Shown here: piece by piece, positions 39,301 through 58,574 of the stretch
How positions within the stretch are numbered: position 1 is the first letter of the stretch
Layout: each line of letters opens with the position of its first letter
Assembly (NCBI GenBank): GCA_905221605.1
Contig: CAJNDS010002404.1
Coordinates: 362,925-426,924, forward strand
Length of the DNA: 64,000 bases
Direction: 5' to 3'
Source of the DNA: Symbiodinium natans
Taxonomy: Eukaryota; Sar; Dinophyceae; Suessiales; Symbiodiniaceae
Position numbers and translations under genes: made by a program
Notes under the pieces: generated by a model
The model's database searches: none
What the model saw: only the letters and a program-made list of their open reading frames with translations
Told to the model about the DNA's origin: nothing

Positions 39301-42300
39301 GTAGAGAGCGTCACATGGCAAGCGAGAAGCTGGCTAACGCACGGAAATGGCGTCATTAGCAGTTTTTGGGCACTGTAAGGTACCAAGGAGCTGTAAGTGC
39401 CGAAAGAGCTGCCACTTACGAAGTGTAAAGCCCAGACTGTCGAGGTACTCCCCACAAGCGCCTCAGACTTCCGGAGGCATGGGAGAACCATCTCCGAAGT
39501 TCTCATTTCAGGGTCAGCTGAACTGCTTCGCAACCAGCTAAATTCCTCGTGCTGGTTGGGTCCACTTGTGGGGTGACAAGAAAACATCACTTTTGCCACT
39601 AAGCTCCAAGGGCCTTGTTCTATGGATCTCCCACTCCGTCAGTGAAGTCGCAATCGGCCACAGGTTCCCCGCATGATCTTGGAAAGGCATGAGTGGTACA
39701 CTCAGGCCGGTGCTGAATGTGACTTGCCTTTGCCTGCCCCCACGTCCCTGGAACGTTTGCAGCCGTGCCAGATAGAGAAGATGCCGCTCATGAACCTTCA
39801 CTCCAAGTCGCCGGTAATTGGGCCGGAGCCCTTTAAAGTGCTTGCGGGTGTGGGTCGATCCCCTGAACCCTTGTGGGCCCTCTCTAAGGCCCATCCTTCA
39901 CATTGAGGTTCCTCCTCCGAGCGGCGCTCGGAGGGACCCACGAGGCGCTTTCAAGGAGTGTCTAGTTACGATGGACAACGCCAGGCCTGACTTCGACCTG
40001 GATGACCCAGAGGCTGACCTTTGGGTTCGGTGAGGTTCACATTGTGGCTTGCGCCAGATGTCTACCGGTTACCTCCAAGCAGCTAGAGTGCTGTTTGAGG
40101 GTAAGTCAAAAAGGGGAGTGGATTGTAACAGGATCTTTTGAACATTCCTAAAGTGATGAAGTTTTGACAGCCATCGGGTAGTGGGTCAGAGTCAGAGTGG
40201 ATGCATGCCCCTGTGCCTCTCAGATCCGGAGCAAAGTCGAGCGGGGGGAGGACCTCGGCAAAGCCCACCAGGAGGCGCTTCCAAACACTGCGGCACCGTT
40301 CTCATGTGCTGCCTCTTGCGCAGCCTTTCCAACTCGATGTCTCTCAGCAACCTGACGGTCGTTTGGCTCTCACAGCTCTGGTGAGGACGGGCTGCCTGGA
40401 GCTCTTCACGGAAGCACTGGGCCATTCGGACCTGTTTCAGTTCTCCCGAAAGCACCCATGGGCTCAGCATAGGCTTCACCTTACCTATGAATGCGCATAA
40501 CAGGCTTCTCTACGCCGCAATGGCGTTTGAGGAGATTGCAGTCTCAGCGCACCAACATGCTGTCGATGTGTTGATAGGCGATAGGCATTCATTGATTGGC
40601 CGCTAGGAGGACATAGTCAACGCCGGTCACCCAGAGGTGCCATCTGTCAGAGAGAGCTGCGCTGTATGCTCGTGTGCAGATGAGGTTCGGTTTCATCCTG
40701 GCGGCATTCTACTGGAAGGCATGATGGAGGCCCGAACTTTGCCTGCGTACATGGTGCGCAGATGCTGTGCAGATATTGTGCAGATGTTGTGCAGATGTTG
40801 TGCAGATGTTCCTCCACTATGGCCCAAAGCTGCGCACCATCAGCTTGGAGGGAAATGCAGGCTTCGTGACAGAGGAATCCGGGGTATCTGGTTCTTAGCC
40901 AGTGAGCTTAGCTAGGCCAGCTAGAAGCTCAAAGTCACACTTCTCAAGAAGGTATGTTGCAACACTTTATTTGGTGGTTCTTGGCTTATGATGCCCATGT
41001 TTCGGATTTTGTGCAGGACTCGCTGTCTCTCTTAACCTTGGCCGACGCCTCGGTGATTGAATGCGTGTGGAGTGTACAGCTGCCGACGAAGCTCCATAGA
41101 CCCAGGCCGGCGATACGGTGAAGACCCTCGACCTGGAGGACTGTGATCTCAACCCAGGACACTTGGAGGCTTGCGACATGTTCAGAAGAGCAGCGATCAA
41201 CGGCAAGTGCGTAGGCTCGGCAACATGAAGAGTAGCAATGTGGCATGCATCGCCACCCCGCAGCCATGCAAAACCCCAACCGGGGATTTCTCATCTAGTC
41301 TTGGCCTTCTGCCCCCCGTGCCGGCTTTTCCCAAAATCTCGTGGGCCATTCAGCGTAGTGGCAGGTGGAAGACACGCCTACCCAGCACTTTAAAGGCCAT
41401 GCCGCCGCCGCCTGCACAACTCCCAGTCAAGCAGCCCTGCACGGCGCTCCTCACTGCTGTTGCACACCCTTCCTCCTGACAACATCCTCACACGAAGCAC
41501 CCCAGTCGGGTGGCGCGGTATCGTTGGTAGCTGGCGGCGTTACTGCTCTTTTGAAGTGGCCGGGCGCAGGAGACTGCTGCAATCTGAGCGCGCGCGCGTG
41601 CGTCCGTGCTGTCCCACCCAAAGGACATTCAGCGCTAGGTAGGGGGTCTGGCGGCTGCAGAAGTGCGCACCGGCCGGTCACGTGGTCGGGCGTTGGGTTT
41701 TTGACGTTGTTGGTTGCGGCCAGGCAAAACGCTAAACATCTTCGAAAGTCGACCATTGGGTGGAAGCATTGCCTGAGAGATGGAAGTTGCCCTGCAAACC
41801 AGAGGTCTGTAGGGGATCTGGCGGTGCAGGATCGATGTCGACGGGGGCTTGGTCCGTGGAATGCGCAACCGGGACATCGTAGGTATCATTCGGGGTATCG
41901 TTCAAACGGGCAATACGAAGAAACTTTCTCGAAGCGTTTGGACTTGCAGGTTCCCGCTGCCAAGCGCCTCTGCTTACAAATGGGTCCAAACTAAGCCTAA
42001 CATTCCTAAGTGCAAAGCTTGTTGCATTATAAATTTGATGGCCGCTGGCTGCCTTGGTTCTGCTTGAACAAACTTGTCAGTGGGGCGGAGGTCCGACGGA
42101 AGCCACTTTGGATGATGTTTTCAGGCACATACTTTGGTTAAGCATTCTTTCTGGACATACATCATTTGAGAGCGGTTTTGCTGCCTTTTGGTGGCTCCAA
42201 AATCCATGCGCTCAAAAGGGGTGAATGGACCCCTTTGTTCCACTTCGTCAAGTTCCTGAGTCCTGTGCGTCCATTGGGGCTTCAGGCCCCCCGACCGAAA

Positions 42301-43323
42301 CGGTCAACTTTCCCGGACCGCTGTAAGGCATTGCGCAGTGTAGTGGATGTTAAGGCAATGGTCGTGCCAACTACAAGACACTTTGCCTGCTCGGAGTTCG
42401 AGATTCCAAAGCGCAGGCAATTCTCCACACGGTCAAAAACCTGCGGGCATTGCAGATCCTGGACCTTGCAGGCCCCTCTGCCTCAGGACAACGCCTGAAG
42501 CTGTGACGTCTGGAGTTGCAGACGGTTGTGCTTGTGAGTTGACTGCGCCCCATGCACCAGGCAACAAGCTTGACGGTCCGACGGCACTCAACCTGGTTAG
42601 CGCACTCTGCGAAAGCCGGATCGATCTTGATATTATACGTGCCCCAGCTCTCAAGAGTCGAAAGTAAAGTGTGCTTTGCTCTTTGCTGTGCTCTTGCTCA
42701 GGATTGGATGGCAACCCTTTGGGCACGCCAGAGGTCTTTAAGAACGAGGTTGCAACTCTGCTGGCGAACCGGGGCGAGTCGGTCATAGCCGGGGGAGACC
42801 TTGTGTTGCACTTGGGTCCGAGCCCTGGCTTCTTCCGAGTCAAACAAACGGGGGTCGTGGGGGTCGTCACCTGTCGCGTAAGGCGACGATGCAGTGCGTT
42901 GGTGCTCTGGTCCTCGCGACGGGTCCTTGGCACGGAGGCTGCGCGAGGAGCCAAGAAGCTGGTGTGCGGATAGAGTGCGAGATTCGCGCCGATAACCGGG
43001 TGTTCAGTTCAAAGATGTGGGATGATGTGGGCTGGACATTCCTTGCCATTGGCTGGGAGGAGGGTGGCGACGTGGTGCGCACATCCTCCCTCAAGGCAGG
43101 CCGTTCTGTTTAGTATCGCCCGCATGCACATGCCCAATCTGGGCCAATCATCGCTGCTCGAGGAGATGGACCGCTTGGTTGCGCAGACGGAGGTCATGGA
43201 TGTAGAGTTGGCGCACAGTCGGAGCTGAGGGGTTATCACGAGATTGAGATGCATAGGATAGTGGGCCAAGAATGGCCAAGACCATGCCTTGGCCGACGTG
43301 TGACGGTGTGTGCATCTCCAAAG
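39301..43323. other. No firmly supported gene; scattered exon-like stretches
   Basis: Exon-like stretches on the plus strand include 39971-40031 (DNARPDFDLDDPEADLWVR before a GT), 42166-42400, 42704-42855 (NPLGTPEVFKNEVATLLANR) and 42948-43080 (MWDDVGWTFLAIGWEEGG). They have protein-like composition but were not joined into a model. A 12-bp tandem repeat lies at 40757-40811. Confidence 0.35.
40757..40811. repeat. 12-bp tandem repeat GCAGATGTTGTG
   Basis: Between four and five copies, the last three nearly perfect. Confidence 0.9.
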
Positions 43324-43423
43324 GCGCAGATCCTCAAGTTCCAGCAGAACGACCCCGCAGCGAAGTCCTCCGGCGGCCGCGACTGGCTTCGGCGTCGGCG
43401 GTTCCAGAATGCCAAGGCGCCAG
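43324..43423 (+). CDS. Single internal exon of an unrecognised gene
   Basis: Bounded by AAG before G at 43324 and a consensus GTAAGT donor at 43424. Encodes AQILKFQQNDPAAKSSGGRD, then WLRRRRFQNAKAPG. The perfect donor and continuous open frame make it a good exon candidate. It may belong with the exon-like stretches at 42.7-43.1 kb. Function unknown. Confidence 0.45.
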
Positions 43424-45488
43424 GTAAGTGGATTCGGTTGGATTAGGGTTCTAGTTAGGGTGTCGGGCTTTAGGGCTCTCCAGGTGTTAGGATAAAGCGA
43501 TGGAGGGTTGATGCCCGGAAATGAAGCGCATGAGCCCATTGCGGCCCAGCTCTAGCCCCGCCAGAGGCTAGCAGGAAAGTGCTAGTGAAGGGCTGCAGGC
43601 CATGATCAACAGGACATGAGCAGCACCCCTCTGCTCGGAGCGCGAAGAGCGGAAAAGCCTACCATTCATCACTATGCTCCCCGGATGTTGAGCGCGAGGA
43701 GGGGCACCCGCGAGTAGGTGACCGGTGGACACAGCGCCGGCGCTTTACGCAGGGACCATCAAGGAACATTCCCCCCCTGTCTCCCACCCCATGAGCGCAT
43801 GCAACGCTCGGCAAGTTGTGAGTGCCCGCCAAAACATGGAAAACAACCAAGCGAAATCCACCCCTGCCCCAGGGAGGCTAGCAAGTCCTGGCATGGTGCT
43901 GGGGGCTGGGGCTGGGGCTAGGAAAGACGACAACGAACGCCAGAGGTGATGGAAACGGAAGAAACGGGTTTCTTCCAACATGGTCGCCCAGGCAACATAT
44001 TTATCTGCAAGTCCCGGGGCAAACAATCAAAGGCCGGGGCTGTTTTGAGTTCACCGGGGGGGGCAATGATCGAAGAGCAACGGGTAGCAGCAAAGCGACG
44101 GGTGGTGTGAATGGTGCCCGAACCGATGGAAGGGAGAGACGCGTGATTGGGCTGGGCCAGCATGCCATGACGAATAGTGTCATCGTGAACTTCTCCTTTA
44201 CCAGCTGAGCTGCTGCGCAAATTGCTGCCCGAAGGTTTTTGTTGTACCACGACTTGTCTTTGATCTGCATCCTTGGCGGTTTATCTTCAGGTTTGGTCCT
44301 CACCTGCGTTGAAGTTCTATCGAAAACAGCGGGCCTGGCTGGCCAGCCAGAAAGAGTGATATACGGGCAATGGAAAGCCATGCTGCGCACATCATTGCGC
44401 ATGACATCGACGTGTTAGTGCAAGAGCCATGCAAGAATACTGCGAGGCTCGGCTCAAAACTGTACATAGGGCTGTGCGCCGCCGCATACAGCGGCACCTG
44501 CGCCGCCAGTTTCACAATGGCACCACTGCCACAATATGTGGCGCAACACTCAGCATTGCCAAGAAATGATGTCCTTGGCTTGATGATGCACATTCCCGGA
44601 CATGGGGGTGGAGCGTGGGGGGTAGGGGGAGCTCGTCATGCATTCTACCAAAGCCCACCGGATTCAGAGAGTGTTAGGCTCGCAGCGCAGGAAAGCTGGC
44701 GGTTGGATCGCTTCTCTGAGGTTTTCATACATCGTCACATGTGAGCTGCGGATCCATGCAGCAGTCAGTGCAGAATAAAGGGCTCTCGCTACGCTTCAGC
44801 CTTGCGCTGCGCCTGTTGAAGTCTCTCATCCCCGAGCTCTTTTGTGATCGAGCTTCGTCCTCAGATGTCTGCCCATGCGCTCAGCAAAGTGATCATGGCA
44901 GCATGGTTTTCTTGCCTGTCGGGACATGCTGTGAAGCTTGCGTGCCCGCAGCCTTTCAGTTTCGGCTCCACAGCTTTAACGCAAGGCTTTGCTCTGAGAA
45001 GGCCGGGTGCCATGTGAGAGTCGGTCCTTGTTGTTCCTCATGCGCACCTCGGAAGTTATTTCCCTGCAATTGCAGCATTGCAGCATTGCAGGATGGCGCT
45101 CCGCGGTGCGTTGCAGCTGTCGCGCTTGCGCATGATGAAGGTGAGCGATGCTGCGATGCTGCGTTGTTTCTTGGAAGAGTGGCAAATTCTGATCTTGACA
45201 GACACCACGTGACGCCCTGTCAGATTGACCTGCCAGAGTTCTCGAAGAGCCGCTTTGCACGCCGAGTGAACATGATGGAAGAGGTCGGAGGCTTAGTCGG
45301 CTTAGTCATAGTCATAGTCCGTACAGAGTCAGATGAGCGGTTCGTTTCGGAGAACCGCAGCCAGCGCAGCCAATGTGGTTTCAGGACCGAGTCAAGTGGT
45401 ACAACTGGCGCTTCGGATGATTTGAAGGTGTTGACGTTGCCAGCTTTCCTCCAAGACTCTGCCTGGTTTGTAGATCTGGCTGTGTGAG
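43424..45488. other. No supported gene
   Basis: A 248-codon plus-strand open frame (44741-45487) is Cys-rich in a scattered way and has no recognisable domain. I treat it as chance or as parts of unresolved exons. Confidence 0.35.
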
Positions 45489-45738
45489 CTCAGGAACGTT
45501 GCCTGCGTGGTGCTGACGGCGGTGCCTTTCGCTTGGATGTACACCGTGAACTATCGCACCAGCGAAGAGGCTAACCCGAAGCAAGTGGAGAGAGTGCATC
45601 AGTGCATCCTCGGATTAACCTACATTAGACTGCTCTTGTGAACAGGTGGCCATGATCTACAGGACGCTGGATCCCATGGGCACCCTGAAGTTCAAGTGCC
45701 CTTTCGCTTCGGGTGTGCACGTCGCACCGCCGATCTCG
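45489..45738 (+). CDS. Two exons of an unrecognised, possibly membrane protein
   Basis: Exon 1 (about 45492-45594) encodes a hydrophobic helix (VACVVLTAVPFAWMYTV) then NYRTSEEANPKQVER, ending before GTGCAT. Exon 2 (about 45646-45738) starts after ACAG and encodes VAMIYRTLDPMGTLKFKCPF, then a VHVAPPISE segment before GT. Both are in phase 0 and join cleanly. I do not recognise the family. Confidence 0.45.
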
Positions 45739-47690
45739 GAAGGTTAAAGCTGTGACCCCTGCGTATCCCTGCGTGTGTGACACTTGCCAGGTACGACCTG
45801 AAGCTCTTCGGCTAGAGGCAGCCTGGCCAGCGCAGCGGAAACGAGGACGGCAGCGTATCTTTGTGTACAGCACACATCAGCACACGGTAGATTCTTAACA
45901 AGTTCCAAGATTCCATAGCTGCTTCCACATGCTTGGGCAGGGCAGCCTCTGAGATCCGGCTGAGCCACATCTCGGTGCCAGGGAAAGCTGGAAACCACTG
46001 ACCGTCTTTACATTGGTCTTTACATGGTCTTGGCAATGTAGGTATCGAAAGCTGTGGCCGGTATTGGTTTCCTGTTTTGCCAGACAGGTTTTGCTGAAGC
46101 AATTCTTTTTTAAGTCGGCTCAGGTCAAGTCTGGCTGCAAATCAGAATGTGGGTGCTAGTTGAGAATATGTAGCTGTAGGCGCATCGCTGTGGCAGAAGC
46201 ATGCAGGATCTGAGCTGCGCAGGCTATCGATTAGCTGCTCGTTGGCACCAGACTTTCAGAACAAAATACTTGGTTGTTTTAGTTGATTTACAAGTTTTCC
46301 GTCAAGAAAGAAGAAAGCCTCGAGGATACGTTGACATAGGGACATAGGCCTTTCAATATTGTGCCACCTATGAAGCAGGAAGGCTGAAGGAGCAGATTCT
46401 CATTTCGTTTGCAGCATTCATGCCGCGACGCCGCGAAGTAGCAAAAACAGCGAGCAAGCTTTGGGCCTGACGGATCTGAGGTTGGGATTTCTCAGTGGGG
46501 TGTGTTAGTGCTTGGTGCTTGGCAAGGCAATGTGTTCGATGGAGCTTGCGACTGCGCTGGCAAAGCTGACGGAGGAATGAGATGTGCCGCTGTGTGCCGC
46601 TATGTGCCGCTCTGTGTTTCGTGCTCCCTCCGAAGCAATGCAATGCAGGCAATGCCAGGTTTGGCTGGAGATGGCCAGGAATGGCTGGAGGAGGAGGAGG
46701 CGTGGAGATCAGAGGCTGAGTATATGCCGTCATATGCAGTCCAACTGACTTCCTTCCTAGGATCCCGAAGGCCCTCCGGGAGCAGAGCTGCCGAAGGCAA
46801 CTTGTTGCTGCTTTTGGTTCATGTTTTGGAACACGCCAAGCGAGGGCGCTTCAAAAGTTAAAGGCAACCCATACAGACCCGCATTCCAACACTAGCCTCC
46901 TCTCGTGTGCCTGCTCGCTTTCGTCAGGGGCTCTCTCAAGTGCTCTTGTTTTGCCTTTGCAAAGTAAGGTTGAGAGCAGCGCCCTTTTGGGAGACGAGGC
47001 TTACTGGAAACGTGCCCTCTGAGAACCAAGGTTTGGTCTGAGTGCTTGACAATGCTGAGCATGTTGCCACAGATGCAATGGTGTGCTTAAAATTGGTGGA
47101 CGGTGACGACGCCAAGCAAAGGCTACACATGAGCATGAGCAAACCGGCATAACGCAGAACCCTGAGGAGCATGCTCATTGCGGCTGGAAAGCTTGCCGCA
47201 TAGGAAAGACTACGAAGTACTGCCCGATAGATGCTCCACGTTACTTTTTCAAAGCACTACGTCCACACTGCCTACAGCTTGTAGAATGCATTGACCTTGC
47301 GCCATGCCGATTGACCTGGAGCTGCTGGCAAAAATTGAGAGGCCCACTCCAGGAGCTGTGCGCTGTGTTGCACTCCAGGGCACTTCTTGGTCCAGACTTG
47401 GTAAGCTCATGTGTGCAAGGCAAAGACAGCGCCTGGAGTGTCCGCAGTGCTGGCACTATTTCTTGGGTTTCTTGTTTGCTTGAGTTTGCGTTGACAAGGC
47501 ATGGGCGCTTCATGTTGTCAGGGACGCTAGACTCGCTTCTCCACACGAATGTCCTCAAAGATCTGTGCTACTCAACTGGATTGTACTATACTATTGCTCG
47601 ACTCTTCAGCCCTGCAGCCCATGACTTGGCGCCTCTTGTAGCCAAAAGTAGCGGAATGGCCTGGGTTTCGTAGCGTGCCTCTGTGCCCCG
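45739..47690. other. No supported gene
   Basis: Contains a plus-strand 120-codon open frame (47311-47673) just upstream of the 348-codon ORF, which may be an exon of the same gene, and a minus-strand 80-codon frame (46936-47178) that starts with a signal-peptide-like hydrophobic stretch. Neither has further support. Confidence 0.35.
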
Positions 47691-48737
47691 ATGAACTCCG
47701 AACCTCGGGCCCGCCGGACGGGATCGGGGCGGCTGCCTGGTGAGCAGACCCGCGCCCGGGCCATGCACCGAATCAGCACTCAGAGCACTCAGAGCAGTCA
47801 GAGTTCAGCGTTGGATCCAAAGTCGATGGAGGGTTTCGTGGAGAAACGGAGGAGGAAGAGCCAAACTGAAGGCGGAGCTCCCTTCAGAGGAAAGCCAGAA
47901 ACGTCACCTCGCGAGAACCCTCGCGTCGGCAAAATACCCACGGTTCCCACAGTTCCCACGGTTCCTGCTTTTCCTGCTGTTCCTGCTGTTCCTGCTGTTG
48001 CTGCGTGTGTGGCCACATCGCGGAAACCGGTGCTTGAAGCCAGGTTCAGCTCAGACCTTCCCTCGGGGAACTCGGGGAACTGCCAACAAAGCCCGAGAAG
48101 TCCACGAAGTCCACGGGGCGTCGGAGGCCTACCCGGCGTACCTGGCATGGCAACAGGTTCGAGGCGGCCGGAGCGTTTGGGATCGAAGGAAGGGAAGGAA
48201 GGGAAGGAAGGGCGGGATGGGAGGGAAGGGAGGGAAGCGAAGGAAGGGAGGGAAGGGAAGGAACGGAAGGAGCCCACCTCAGACGTGCAGAAGCGCGCGC
48301 TCGTGTTACTTGCCAGTTCCAAGTCTGCTGCAGTCAAAGAAAGGACGGAGACCTTCATCCAGAAGCATAAGATTGCACTTCCGCTGGGTGGTACTACAGC
48401 AGATGAACCTAATGGATCTGGAGCAACAGAGCCAAGAGAGCTATGTGACACTCAACTTCCTCAGCCTGATCCGACGGATGAAAAGGGCACGCTGCCCTCA
48501 TCCGGACGAGCAGCAGAACCAGCAGAGAGCACTGCGCAGTCCTGGTGTGCACCGCTGGACGCTCTGACGTTTGCGTGGCTTCAGGGCACATTTCAGTGGT
48601 GCATTCAGTGCATGATTGGATGCGTACTTCTGTCACTGCGGTGCTGCTTTGGTAGCATCAACTGCCTGAAGCCCATCCTCGTCGAGGAGGCACCGAGAAG
48701 GCGCTACCAAGACAAAGTGGCAGTCAGGACCTGCTAA
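47691..48737 (+). CDS. 348-aa disordered protein with VPT and GKEG repeats and a C-terminal helix
   Basis: The longest host open frame with protein-like variation. Residues 75-105 contain short TVP/AVP repeats (TVPTVPTVPAFPAVPAVPAV). Residues about 160-195 are a GKEGKEGRDGREG-type charged repeat arising from a GGGAAGGAA DNA repeat (48180-48265). Residues 197-240 look ordered (VQKRALVLLASSKSAAVKER). Near the C-terminus a Cys-rich hydrophobic stretch (WCIQCMIGCVLLSLRCCF) could be a membrane or lipid-modified anchor, followed by a basic tail. The ATG at 47691 is the first in frame, but upstream exons are likely. No family is recognised. A 275-codon frame in another phase overlaps and is less plausible. 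Confidence 0.5.
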   Translation: MNSEPRARRTGSGRLPGEQTRARAMHRISTQSTQSSQSSALDPKSMEGFVEKRRRKSQTEGGAPFRGKPETSPRENPRVGKIPTVPTVPTVPAFPAVPAVPAVAACVATSRKPVLEARFSSDLPSGNSGNCQQSPRSPRSPRGVGGLPGVPGMATGSRRPERLGSKEGKEGKEGRDGREGREAKEGREGKERKEPTSDVQKRALVLLASSKSAAVKERTETFIQKHKIALPLGGTTADEPNGSGATEPRELCDTQLPQPDPTDEKGTLPSSGRAAEPAESTAQSWCAPLDALTFAWLQGTFQWCIQCMIGCVLLSLRCCFGSINCLKPILVEEAPRRRYQDKVAVRTC

Positions 48738-50814
48738 GTCTGGAAGCGGGCCGAGTATTGGGAGAACCGAACAAGCAGCCGTATAGAGCACTACGTGCAA
48801 CGAGCATGAACCAAGGAACACGTAGAGACATGAGCATCAACCGGATATCACCGAATAGTCCCACGACTTATTTGCTACTTTGTGCTCCCTTGAGGACACG
48901 GCCGGACACCGCCAGGCCTCGACGGCGTGGTGCCGGCAAGGCAAGCGGGGTCAGCTGTGAAATGTTAGTTGTCTGATTTGTGTTGTGACTTGTAACCAAC
49001 TTGTAACTCACTTTGTGGATGCTCCGAGGGCTATGTGCGAGTCATGGCGTCATTTGACAAGCTGCCATAGCACCCTTTTGCTCACCAGGCACCAAAGGAC
49101 AGTCTGAGCGAGCAGCTCGACACCCTGGAGGCCGACGGTTGCAGCGTTTGACGCGGAGTCGATTTGCTTGATTTGACTCACAATCGCATTGCGGCAAGGC
49201 TCTACTCAGCCACGAGGCGGCCTCCTTGGTCAGCCTCAAAGCAGAAAAGATCTGAGGGGCCCGCACACTGCTGGCGCGCCGTTGTTCCCTGATGTATGCT
49301 GGGCACCAAGCGCAGCACAGCAAACGCAAAATTGGCTCATGACCTTGTATCCTTGTAGATAGGAGGAGAGAGGCTTGCGGGCGCATGATGTTTCGACAGA
49401 GAAAGTCTGAAGTACTCGCGCATGTTCATTTATCTGATAATGGCCAAATGGTCCGGACTCTGCCCAGCACTCCTGAGTTTTAGGGCCGGACAGCTGCTTC
49501 GTTTCACACTTGCAGACCCCACTGGCTTCATGGGAAGATGAAGTTGTCTCAGGTGTCCAGGTGCCGTCGTTTCAACGGAGCTTTCTGTCCTGGAGCATGA
49601 AGCCTGTGCAGGGCTTGCATCTGCAGCATGTGCTTGCCGAGCAGGGCGGAGCTTCCATGGAGTCTCTTGGACATGTTCGGGCGCTGAACGTTAAGGATTG
49701 AGATTGTTGGAAGTCTTTCTGGGGTCTTCGCAGTCAAAAGGGATCAGTGGACTTTGGAGCTTTCCGATTTCCAGGGACTCCTGACTCCGCTGGCCTGGGC
49801 AGGCGGAGCTGTGGTTTCATAAAACGACCGTGGAAAAAAGGTGCTGTAAAACGACCGTCGAAAAAGGTGCTGTTGCAAGTAGTTGCAACTAGGTGTGTGT
49901 GTGTGTGTGTGTGATATATATATATATATACATATGTGTGTGTAGCATGTACATGTAAACATGTATATATATATACACGCACCAATAGAGTCTACTTTTA
50001 TATAAATATGTGTATATATCTGTACATACACATATACAAACATACTCACACCGGAGTGTGACACAAGCTGTTGCCAGGGCTTTTGCCTGCGAGCAAGCCG
50101 AAGGCCCACTGGCAGTTTGTGAAGTTCTTTTTGTGAAGTGTTTTGTTTTCATTCCTGTCCGGCGACCACTCACAGCACGCCCTGAAACACTTCGTGAACA
50201 GATCCTACAGACCTCGCCGATTTCTCGCCAGTCCGAAAGGTTGGGCAGGGGTGGACACTTGCATGCTTCAGACGTCGACATCGACCATGCCAGGCAAACC
50301 ACGATGGTGGGATTTCTTTCGCAACTGAGACAACGCCACCCTCCTCCCTGGACAGTGGGAGGGGCAGCCAATGTTGCTATGCTGCACTCGGCCTGGCGGG
50401 CCTCTTACTCTAACGTGCTCCGTAGATTCAGTTTGCTCCAGACAGTCGAAGGAGCTCACCAGCTTTGTGACCCCAAGCAGCAGGTCGCGCCTGTCCGCAC
50501 TGGAGCAGCCTGATACATGTGACTCATGTTGATTCTATGGACAGTGCAGGTCGTCCACACCGCCTCCGCCCTCTCCCGAGGCCAACAGCATCCCAGTCGT
50601 TTGCAGCCAATGTCGCCGCTTTGTGACTAGGCGCCCGAGAGATCCAAGAGAGAAAACATGGACGTGTCGAACATCGACCGAATCGATCCCTTTGGCCTGC
50701 AACAGGCCCACCGCATCCTCTGGCATCTTGCAGCATCATGCAGCTCCTTCGAGCCATCACAACTCAGCACGAGCAAGCAGACATGTGGTCTTACACCAGC
50801 CCACCACGGAAGTA
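48738..50814. other. No supported gene; GT/TA microsatellite
   Basis: Open stretches such as 50010-50513 lack recognisable motifs. A GT repeat (49892-49913) runs into TA repeats (49914-49980). The ATG at 50658 begins a 75-codon frame on the plus strand that could be a leader exon; no evidence beyond that. Confidence 0.4.
49892..49980. repeat. GT/TA microsatellite
   Basis: Eleven GT units followed by TATATA-rich repeats. Confidence 0.95.
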
Positions 50815-50827
50815 GCTTGCATTCTGA

Positions 50828-53140
<2,313 letters not shown>

Positions 53141-53375
53141 GTGTTCTGTGATGATGCCCGCGGTAGCTGACTTGGAAAGCCGGGTTTTGTGCAAAATGCA
53201 TAAACAGATGTTCATTCATCTCCAGGCGAGTTTGGGCCTTTGCAGCCTCGCTGTGAGCAGTGAGGGGGGCCCTCACGCTGTCTCAATTGCTCCCGCCGTC
53301 CTCCAAAGCGGCCACTCTGTACAGACACAAGCGCTTTGGGTATGCAGAGGAAGGGGGAGGGACTCCGTGAGTTGA

Positions 53376-54444
<1,069 letters not shown>

Positions 54445-54679
54445 GTGTTCTGTGATGATGCCCGCGGTAGCTGACTTGGAAAGCCGGGTTTTGTGCAAAA
54501 TGCATAAACAGATGTTCATTCATCTCCAGGCGAGTTTGGGCCTTTGCAGCCTCGCTGTGAGCAGTGAGGGGGGCCCTCACGCTGTCTCAATTGCTCCCGC
54601 CGTCCTCCAAAGCGGCCACTCTGTACAGACACAAGCGCTTTGGGTATGCAGAGGAAGGGGGAGGGACTCCGTGAGTTGA

Positions 54680-55748
<1,069 letters not shown>

Positions 55749-55983
55749 GTGTTCTGTGATGATGCCCGCGGTAGCTGACTTGGAAAGCCGGGTTTTGTGC
55801 AAAATGCATAAACAGATGTTCATTCATCTCCAGGCGAGTTTGGGCCTTTGCAGCCTCGCTGTGAGCAGTGAGGGGGGCCCTCACGCTGTCTCAATTGCTC
55901 CCGCCGTCCTCCAAAGCGGCCACTCTGTACAGACACAAGCGCTTTGGGTATGCAGAGGAAGGGGGAGGGACTCCGTGAGTTGA

Positions 55984-57052
<1,069 letters not shown>

Positions 57053-57287
57053 GTGTTCTGTGATGATGCCCGCGGTAGCTGACTTGGAAAGCCGGGTTTT
57101 GTGCAAAATGCATAAACAGATGTTCATTCATCTCCAGGCGAGTTTGGGCCTTTGCAGCCTCGCTGTGAGCAGTGAGGGGGGCCCTCACGCTGTCTCAATT
57201 GCTCCCGCCGTCCTCCAAAGCGGCCACTCTGTACAGACACAAGCGCTTTGGGTATGCAGAGGAAGGGGGAGGGACTCCGTGAGTTGA

Positions 57288-58356
<1,069 letters not shown>

Positions 58357-58574
58357 GTGTTCTGTGATGATGCCCGCGGTAGCTGACTTGGAAAGCCGGG
58401 TTTTGTGCAAAATGCATAAACAGATGTTCATTCATCTCCAGGCGAGTTTGGGCCTTTGCAGCCTCGCTGTGAGCAGTGAGGGGGGCCCTCACGCTGTCTC
58501 AATTGCTCCCGCCGTCCTCCAAAGCGGCCACTCTGTACAGACACAAGCGCTTTGGGTATGCAGAGGAAGGGGGA

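Noticed and set aside
46936-47178. 80-codon minus-strand frame with signal-peptide-like start
   Set aside because: Short hydrophobic starts arise often by chance; no downstream domain or splice partner seen.
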